Below, piece by piece: positions 56,661 through 64,000 of a stretch of DNA of 64,000 nt. Source of the DNA: Bryum argenteum (taxonomy: Eukaryota; Streptophyta; Bryopsida; Bryales; Bryaceae); NCBI GenBank assembly GCA_037043015.1, contig CM073322.1, forward strand, positions 19,355,601 to 19,419,600. Direction: 5' to 3'. Both the position numbers and the translations under genes were made by a program. The first letter of the stretch is position 1. Every line of letters starts with the position of its first letter. The notes below the pieces were generated by a model that saw only the letters and a program-made list of their open reading frames with translations, made no database searches and had not been told where the DNA came from.

Positions 56661-58879
56661 ATGGATTATGTTGGACTGCACTTTCTAGAGAGGTTTATAT
56701 TGCTTGCCTTGCTTGACATAAATATGTCATTCATGGTTTGAAGTTGAGTTCACATATGTGACAATGATAACAAATTGTAACAACATGTCGACACCTCCTC
56801 TTTGTTTAGTAACCCCTTTTTAAGAGTTTGGTTTGCATGGGAATAGGTGAGGGTGGTTTCCTCCTTATGTTTTATTCAAACTCAAAACTGAAACTATCAA
56901 TAAGTACTTCAAAATTCCACTAAACAATAGAAAACCGTGTTGTCAAATTAAGAGGTGTGCGCTCTAATGTTTGAATGAGCAACTAGTAGCTATTTTCTTT
57001 ATAAGATTGGTTGTTTTTCCAAGCTTTGGTTGTTTTGAATATTACCATGATTAAGTGCTCGGTTATGTTCAGAGGCTTTGGGGTGTTTCAATTTACCTTG
57101 AACTAAATACTCTTACAAATACTACATAATAATGTTTTGAAAATCTTAAAAACTCAAGATAAAACCTCACCAAAGTCCTTTTCAAACACGAACTTTCTTT
57201 TGAATGTTTTTTTTCACTGGATTCCTTAACCCCTGAAGGTCCTTGATACAAAATTGTTTAAATTATCAAAAAGAACCTTCTTCTACTTCAGGTGCAAAGA
57301 AACTCAATCTAAGCATTGATTAGAAGATCCAACTGTAGGATCTTGAAGTTAACTTGACCCTTTTCTCGAATGTCAAATTTGAACCGTTAATTTTTCTCCA
57401 ATTTTGAGATTATAATGGTCAAAGTTGGCTGAATTTTCTTTTCACTGCAAGAAAAGTATCAAATTCACAGTCAATCACAAACTCATTTATATTGTTATTG
57501 TACAACACTGACACTGTACAAATATTGAGGGTTTTATATACACACACACCCATAATTCAGTTTACAGATTACATTTAAAGAGTTTTTTTTGCTAGTTGGG
57601 GTGGGGAAGTGACCCATTGATGATGAATGTTACTTATTATTAGGGCTCAACAACATCATCATCATCATCATCATCATCACCTTTTCCATCAAAGCTTGGA
57701 TATGGCCGAAGATTTGGTATAGTGGGCGGAGGGGTCATAACCTTTCGCTAGCGGCCACTCATGTAGTGGATACTTGGAAATTGACATCGGTACCGCGGAG
57801 GAAATTTACAAAGGCTAGCTAAGGCTCCTATATCCTTAAAAATAATATTATTATAATATTTATTCTAATAATAAAAATAAATCAATTTAATAATCTATAT
57901 TTATTATTTATTATTTATTATTTTTACCTCGGGGTGGAGCATTAGAAAAGAAAAAAAAAAAAAAAGTTTCCAGTGATGATTACAAATGAGGTATGTTTGA
58001 AAGTATGCAAAGTTGATGGTCCTAAAGCCGTGTGATACGATAGGGGTCAGGGAATGATGGTTTTACTTGAGTACGACTCGGGTTGTTGTTTTTTTGGTAC
58101 GGAGTTGAATCCGAAATAGGCAATGGTGCTTGATGTGGAAACCCTTTGAAAGACGACAGAAGACTGATCGAGCGGACATGGCAAAGCTAGCGAGCAAGCA
58201 AACATGATGGAGGAACCATTAATAACATTACGCAAGTTGGTGATGGTACCATTTTGATGGGCTATGGGTCTCATTGCATGCAGAATTTTTGTTTAGGAGG
58301 GTGATTTTTTCTTTTGGGGGGGAAATAATAGCTCAAAAAGGAAACCCTAGAGAGACCCAAAATTACTACAACCCTACACTTGAAATTTAAACCCTAAAGA
58401 ACACCAAATCCATTTTGATTGTTTAGTTATTCTTATATTGATTGGTGGTTTTCTTTTTTACTAGAAGAAAATATGTGACGTGGGCGTGCTTGTTCTCTAA
58501 GTTGGTTCAATCACCATGTCTATGTGGTATAAATGATAATTGTCTATTTTTTAAATTCACATTTTAGAACTTGAACATTTGAAAGCATGATCAAATATTG
58601 TGTCATATTATTGTACCATATTTTGTAGGAGTTCGTGCTATACTAGAGAGGTTTGAATGTACAAGAGGCCTTGTTTTTTTTGTAAGAGTCTCATTTCATG
58701 TAATATTTATCATTAACCAACAAACTATGTATAATTACTATTCTTTTTGTTGTGAGGTGGATTGAATTAAGTTGAGCACTACATACTAATGATTTGGAGG
58801 AGAATATATGATAAATGTGATGAAAATGACCTCAAAGTGGTTGCTTAGAAATGGTGCTTGAAACTTTGTATAGTGTAAT
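56661..58879. other. Intergenic with simple repeats
   Basis: No gene recognised. (atc)n at 57,653-57,680, an AT-only stretch at 57,838-57,925 and an A-run at 57,950-57,965. Open frame 58,047-58,274 (minus) lacks motifs. Confidence 0.35.
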
Positions 58880-59240
58880 CCCGAAATGTTCCGGCCTATT
58901 CTCAGGTAAAGAACACATATTTTTTAAAAAGTGTCATAGATGAAAATGACGATAAGCTATGAAGATCTCAATGGTATAAATTTGTAATAGACTTGTTGTA
59001 GGTCATGTGGACCAAAAAATTGAGTTGTAAGGCCTCATGAATTGGGAGATGTAACATATAAGTACTAAAAACAAATTGCAAAATTTCATCATTTTCACTT
59101 TAGAGTGGATATCCTACCTACAAACCAATCGCGTTTGAAAAATGACCAACTGCAAAGTTGTTTACCTTCATCTCAATAGCACCGTTTTCTAAAATTTTTT
59201 ATCAAAAGAGTTTCTTGGCTCAAATAATAGCCTTGTAAAT
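58880..59240 (+). repeat. Repeat family A, partial copy
   Basis: 'tcatagatgaaaatgacgat', 'ggcctcatgaattgggagat', 'tcatcattttcactttagag', 'cttggctcaaataatagcct'. The downstream half of the unit is missing. Confidence 0.55.
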
Positions 59241-59783
59241 TTTTGCATTGTTGTTGCCTTCCATCCAAAATAAAATTATATAGTGCCACCTAGAATACAC
59301 TCAAAGCATGCCCAAATGTAACTCATTGTAAAAATGAGTCAACATTTAAGACTTGATTATTTTCAAGTACTTGTTATTTAGATTATGAGGTACGCGCACC
59401 CAAATCCAATCTATTGACCCAACACCATCCCACGATACATGTAGAATACCACCCAAAGAGAGTTTCCAAGAATGTATAATGTGTATAATCTTTTGACTAT
59501 GGTAGATACAACACAAGTCAAATTACCTTCCGTTCAAAGTTCGATCTTGATACAATGCAAATGTCCATGTTGGAATTTGAAAATGTTAAATAGGAAATGA
59601 AAAAAACGAATTTCTTCCAATTTCAAGAAGGGCATGTGTATAGTATTAAATTTCCAAATTTGGGACTTCTTTAGAAATTTGGTGATAGAATGATACATGG
59701 GTAATTCTACAATCAGACTTCTATACTCATCAACAAAGTTTCATTTAATGTTGGCAAGAAGATTTCTCCATTTCTCTTCTGAA

Positions 59784-60754
59784 TGTACAGTACCCACCAA
59801 CAAGTTTACGTTCAGAGCAAGAAGAGATAACATACCTTCAACTTTCAAATGACCACCATTTTTGTAAAATCTATCCAGATTGCAAATCATGAAGTATGAA
59901 AGAAGGTACTGCATTTTTCTTTACCAATACATGAAAAACTTCCAAAAAATGTGTAGATTCATTTGACAACTTTAGTATCTTCTAACTTACTTTCTAAAAA
60001 CTACCTTTAGCTCTTATGAAGACCATTACATGGAGAGGTTTGTTAAGGAAGAGAGTACTAATATCTCTTTAGAAACCTCTTTTGATGCCCTTTACATATA
60101 TGTGGCTCACAGTTACAAATATTGAGTTGAGTTGATGTAAGAAACCTTGATGTTGTCTCTTATTGAAAAAGTTACATACACATTTTGAAGTGCAATGATT
60201 GCTCATGGATTTTTTTAACACATGGAGCTTGGATTAGCATGAAAGAGATAGTTTTGATAATATTTGTTACGATTTGAAGACTTTGGTGGTAGTTTGATGG
60301 AATTTGGATATTCTAGGTTCTGGATATGATCATTTGAAGTTGCTCTTGTTTATCTTGACATCTACTTAGAGTACAAAAGTCCAATCTTGAGCTTCTTTGG
60401 GGGTACAATTCAAGTTCTTTCTAAAAAGCAATTGCATATGTAGATAGTGTATCGAAAAAGCTTTCTTTTGAGATGGTGGAAGTTTACCATTGTGTCATGC
60501 CACACCAAAAGTAGCTTGTTATAAGAGCTACGGGAATATAATAGATAATATGTTAAAAAGTCATATATTAAAATAGAATTTCTAATATGTATTGAAATTT
60601 CTTGTAATGATGGTATAAAATACTACATTATCCCTACAGTACAATTTGTAGTTGGCAATTTGGATCATTTTTGTGAACGTGGTAATTGTTTGAAGATTGC
60701 AACATGTTCTCTTCTCTCAATTATGAACGTAAACTTGTTGGTGGGTACTGTACA
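59784..60754 (+). repeat. 971-bp unit with perfect 31-bp inverted ends
   Basis: Left end 59,784-59,814 'tgtacagtacccaccaacaa' + 'gtttacgttca' and right end 60,724-60,754, its exact reverse complement. The interior has no long open frame. Related to family C at 50.1 kb, which carries 'ctgtacagtaccca'. Confidence 0.75.
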
Positions 60755-60807
60755 ATATCCTCAGGATGATTTACAAATTCAGCCGTGAGGGACAACTTTT
60801 CTATCAA

Positions 60808-60895
60808 CTTTGAACATTGCCTATGCACTCTAAAATGATATGATTTCAAAGCTGTAAAGTTTTATCATTTTAGAGTGCATAGGCAATGTTCAAAG
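60808..60895 (+). repeat. Perfect hairpin, 33-bp arms, 22-nt loop
   Basis: Arm one 60,808-60,840 'ctttgaacattgcctatgca' + 'ctctaaaatgata'; arm two 60,863-60,895 is its exact reverse complement. The loop is 60,841-60,862. One arm is alike to family C at 50,180-50,212. It could be a small-RNA precursor or simply a recent inverted duplication. Confidence 0.8.
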
Positions 60896-63800
60896 ACTAA
60901 AATGATGTGAAGATGAGATAGTCTTTATTGTGGTTGCAATGGGCTGTATAGCTCGTTCATGATGCATGACTTGTATCTCTTCCTCTTGTGTTGTGGTGTG
61001 GAGCAACTTTTGAAAAGATATCGCGTAGCATTTATTGCCTATTGATAAGTCATTTCTTAAAATTGGCAAGAATAGTAAACTCATTTGAGTTAGTGATTAG
61101 TGCATGAGAGATATGACTAAGTTTGTCATGCACCACCCTTCACTTTCTAGTGCAGCATTGTAAAGGTATAAGGAGGGCTTTTATAAGCTTTGATAGAAAT
61201 TCTTCAAATTTCAAGACTATTTAAAACTCACTCCAGAATTGTAGCATGAAGTAAGTGGAAGTAATACATATCATGCACCAAGAATGAGCTATAGTATTTA
61301 AGGAACAAATTTGTAAGCTCATTTTAAATTTGCAAGCTAGAATGAACATCCAAATTGAAACAAGGAATGGTAGCACTAACACTTATTCATCGATAGTGTA
61401 TAAAGTATTTGCGATATTTTATATTAAATTCATTGATAAATGTGTAAAGATGTAGTAAACAATTCTATTGGTAAATAACATTATATTGAACTATTCATGT
61501 GGTAAATAACATTATATTGAACTATTATGTATTGATGGCAAGAATATACATTTTGTTTTTATTACAAGAATTACTTTAGTATTTGAAGAATTTATGTAAA
61601 AGATATGAATTTACAAAGATTGCCTTTTATTACAGTTTAGAAAAACAATTCTAGAATGAAATAGGTGTCAGAAAAGTTAGTTGTAGAGTTAGTTGAGGTA
61701 AACATACAAAGTAGTTAGGGATAGGAAACAGACACTATCACCATAAAGGATCTCACAAGGTTTGTGATTCCACACTTCTTATCAATAAACACCATACATT
61801 CTTTTACAATTTTGCTCAAGAGTCTTCTACAACAAACAATCAAACTTCTTCTTCTACAAGCTCAAGCAATATTCTACTATAACAATGTTTCCAGAGTTAG
61901 CCTACAACAAGATCTTCTTCATCAACTACCCAATCGCATACCAATAAGAAGAACACATGTTACCTCAAACAGAAATTACAACACATCCTTCCATCATCAA
62001 ATGTGCAGAATAATCTCATACTACAAGTCTTTCATGATTATTTGCGAGAGTTTAATTTCCAAGTGAAAGGGAAATTACACTTTCAGCTTTGCAACTTTGT
62101 TGTTACATTAGTTGTATATTGAAATATTGTTATAAATTCATGCCTTTAGAAATCAAAAACTCTGGCTCGCATGTCAATGTGACTTCTGCAACTCATGAAA
62201 CATGCAAACAACCACAAGAACGTGTTACTTTCTTGCAACATTCTACTAAACAAACAAACAAACAAACCACAAACAAACAATCTGTAGCATGCTTATCATT
62301 AAAGAGATGGGCAGTATATTAAGGACAATATTCCAAGTACAATTACGAAACTTTCGATTTATCGCAAAGTGTCATTTTGAAGGCATATGCTCCTGAAATG
62401 ACTCCAATGTGCCATTCCGGAGCACCTATTGCTTCTCTGTCTCACCTATTGCTTCTCTGTCTCACCTATAATTGCTCAAAATCACTATCAACACAATATC
62501 ATCCTCAGTCTCTTTTTGTTAGCAAAATTTTACCCAACCTAAAAGTGCCATCTTTGCAGAAATATTGCCATGATTTTATTTAACCAAGGTCAGATTTGAT
62601 CACCTGCAGCAACTCCTAAAAAACAGGTGGATGCTCACACGTGCAACAGTTACTTGCTTGCATACATGTCTCTTTTTTCCGTTGATTGATGCATATTAAG
62701 GTTGTTGTTTCAAGAAAATATGTTTCTGTCGGTGAATCATATGTTCGATTCGTTTCGATCGTTGCTTGAATGTCTCTTCTGTTGTCAATTCCGACCGTGG
62801 GTTATTGATTACATCGAAACCCGAAATTACAGCCACTCAATGAGACAACCAGAAAATCAAGACAGTGGACAGTCAAGCTGATCCATGTAAATCGATCATG
62901 CAAGGATCCCATGAGATCTGTGATTCTAGCTTTTTGCAATTCGCATGAATGTGAACTGGTTTCTTGTTGGAACATATTGCCATTGATACAAACAATCATG
63001 CTTTTCAAAGAGCCCGTACGTAGCTAGAAAGAGAAAAAGCGAAAAAAAAAACAACATGATCCTGCTCGATCAATGAAATCATTCAAATATTATTAAAAGT
63101 CGCACCTTTGGACCCGTTCCTTTGCTCATCAGTCCAGACAACACAACATTTTTTTTTCTCGATCAGGAATGTTCCAGATCCGCAAAGTAGCACAATCGAT
63201 CGATCATTCAGGAACTGCAGAGTCAATGCAAGGGTCCCACGGTAACTACTACGTCATAAAAGAACGATGAGTATACAAAAGCAACCTCGATCAACTTCCA
63301 AAGACAAAATCTATAATTATTAAAGCTTCGTAGAAAGTCAATGACCACGTCGTCCTTGTAAACAAAAAGGGAACGCAACGGTGCACATGCCGGGGATGGA
63401 TCTTCGATCAGGAAGCCTAGCTAATCATCGTGCAAGGCAAGAAATGTTTTTGCGCTTAAACATGTGTCATAATTGTATGCGAATCACGTGGCCCACTGTT
63501 TCATGATCATCACAAAAGGAAACACACTCTGCACATGAATCATCATAATGTATACGCTTGTGATCGAGAGGGGGTGTAGAAGATTGCACCACATATATGT
63601 ATATGACTATGATCAGCATAGTTTACTAATTAGTGTAATCGATCGATCCGCAACTACTGTAATGGCATAACGTAACTAAAGCAGTGGTCGAGGATCGACG
63701 TACCTCCCAGATCGATCGACATGAAAAGCTCCATCGATCGATCTCTGTCTGTCCACTGTTGTTGGCAAGATAGCGCCCACATTTCATAGTCCTTGTATGA

Positions 63801-63944
63801 TTGATCGAGGGAAATCTGTGGAGATTCGAAAGATCGAGGAGTGGAGAGAATGATCAGAAAGGTCCAAGAGGCAGCTAACTTTCCTTTTACTTTCACCGAA
63901 AGACGAAAGTCTGCGGCTTCAATTCCTCCGGAAGTGGAATCGAT
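60896..63944. other. Intergenic
   Basis: No gene recognised. The family C phrase 'agctagaatgaacatccaaa' (61,336) is the complement of 50,360-50,385. A tandem pair 'ggtaaataacattatattga' lies at 61,470-61,525, a two-copy 'cctattgcttctctgtctca' at 62,427-62,466, and a '(aaac)n' run at 62,250-62,280. Many 'gatcgatc' palindromes occur after 63.1 kb. The minus-strand open frame 63,654-63,947 has no motif. Confidence 0.4.
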
Positions 63945-64000
63945 CACTACACTATACTAAATTTGATAATTAGTGTTAGATACACTAATTTACATAAACA
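63945..64000 (+). mobile_element. MITE, left end, cut by window edge
   Basis: CACTACACTA...ACTAAATTTGATAATTAG followed by 'tgttagatacactaatttac' is the same left end and orientation as the 25.8 kb copy; continues beyond the window. Confidence 0.75.

Noticed and set aside
57650-57682. CRISPR-like or telomere-like array
   Set aside because: It is a plain (atc)n microsatellite. No array of repeats with unique spacers exists in the window.
58047-58274. 75-codon minus-strand frame
   Set aside because: No motif, AT-rich context and no conserved-looking splice sites; length is within chance expectation for a 64 kb window.
63654-63947. 97-codon minus-strand frame at the window end
   Set aside because: No recognisable motif and no splice partner; its start abuts the MITE. 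It could be an exon of a gene outside the window, but nothing supports that.

Overview
This 64 kb window is AT-rich nuclear DNA of a land plant. The evidence is a chlorophyll a/b-binding (LHCII, LHCB3-type) gene, a TAPETUM DETERMINANT1-like secreted ligand gene, an APC/C CDC26 gene, GT-AG introns of about 70-700 nt, and abundant decayed transposons. The wide low-density intergenic space, the LHCB3 that keeps an LHCII-like N-terminus, and a piggyBac fossil (a superfamily rarely reported from seed plants) fit a non-seed plant such as a lycophyte, fern or bryophyte better than an angiosperm. I cannot name the species.

Layout. 1-11.2 kb is the gene-rich edge: LHCB3-like (minus, 3 exons, 1321-2421), CDC26 (plus, single exon, 5891-6073), and a WD40-repeat protein with an N-terminal coiled coil (minus, 11 exons, 8539-11133). 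11.9-26.1 kb has no recognisable gene. It holds small inverted-repeat elements and many diverged copies of at least two long non-coding repeat families. 26,966-42,737 is one complete 15.8 kb CACTA (En/Spm) transposon with matching 30-bp inverted termini and a GAG target duplication. It carries two divergent transcription units: a minus-strand TNP1-like gene and a plus-strand Tnp2-type transposase. Between the transposase N-terminal CPC motif and its acidic/Tnp2 part lies an intact SET-domain ORF, and splice sites there would fuse SET in frame to the transposase. The Tnp2 part carries nonsense and frameshift lesions.

43.9-48.6 kb holds a polypurine tract and then a TPD1-like locus: one signal-peptide exon followed by two complete, phase-compatible TPD1 cassettes and a third truncated exon. 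48.6-64 kb is repeat-rich again. It contains a 258-bp MITE with a GTAG duplication, a decayed piggyBac transposase (about 52.7-54.8 kb), minisatellites, a perfect 33-bp-arm hairpin inside a 971-bp inverted-repeat-bounded unit, and at the very end the first 56 bp of another MITE of the family seen at 19.6 and 25.8 kb.

The host genes serve unrelated functions (light harvesting, cell-cycle ubiquitin ligase, WD40 scaffold, cell-fate ligand). The most novel item is the SET-bearing CACTA element; the TPD1 cassette array and the piggyBac fossil come next. All gene models are conceptual and come from reading frames and splice consensus only.
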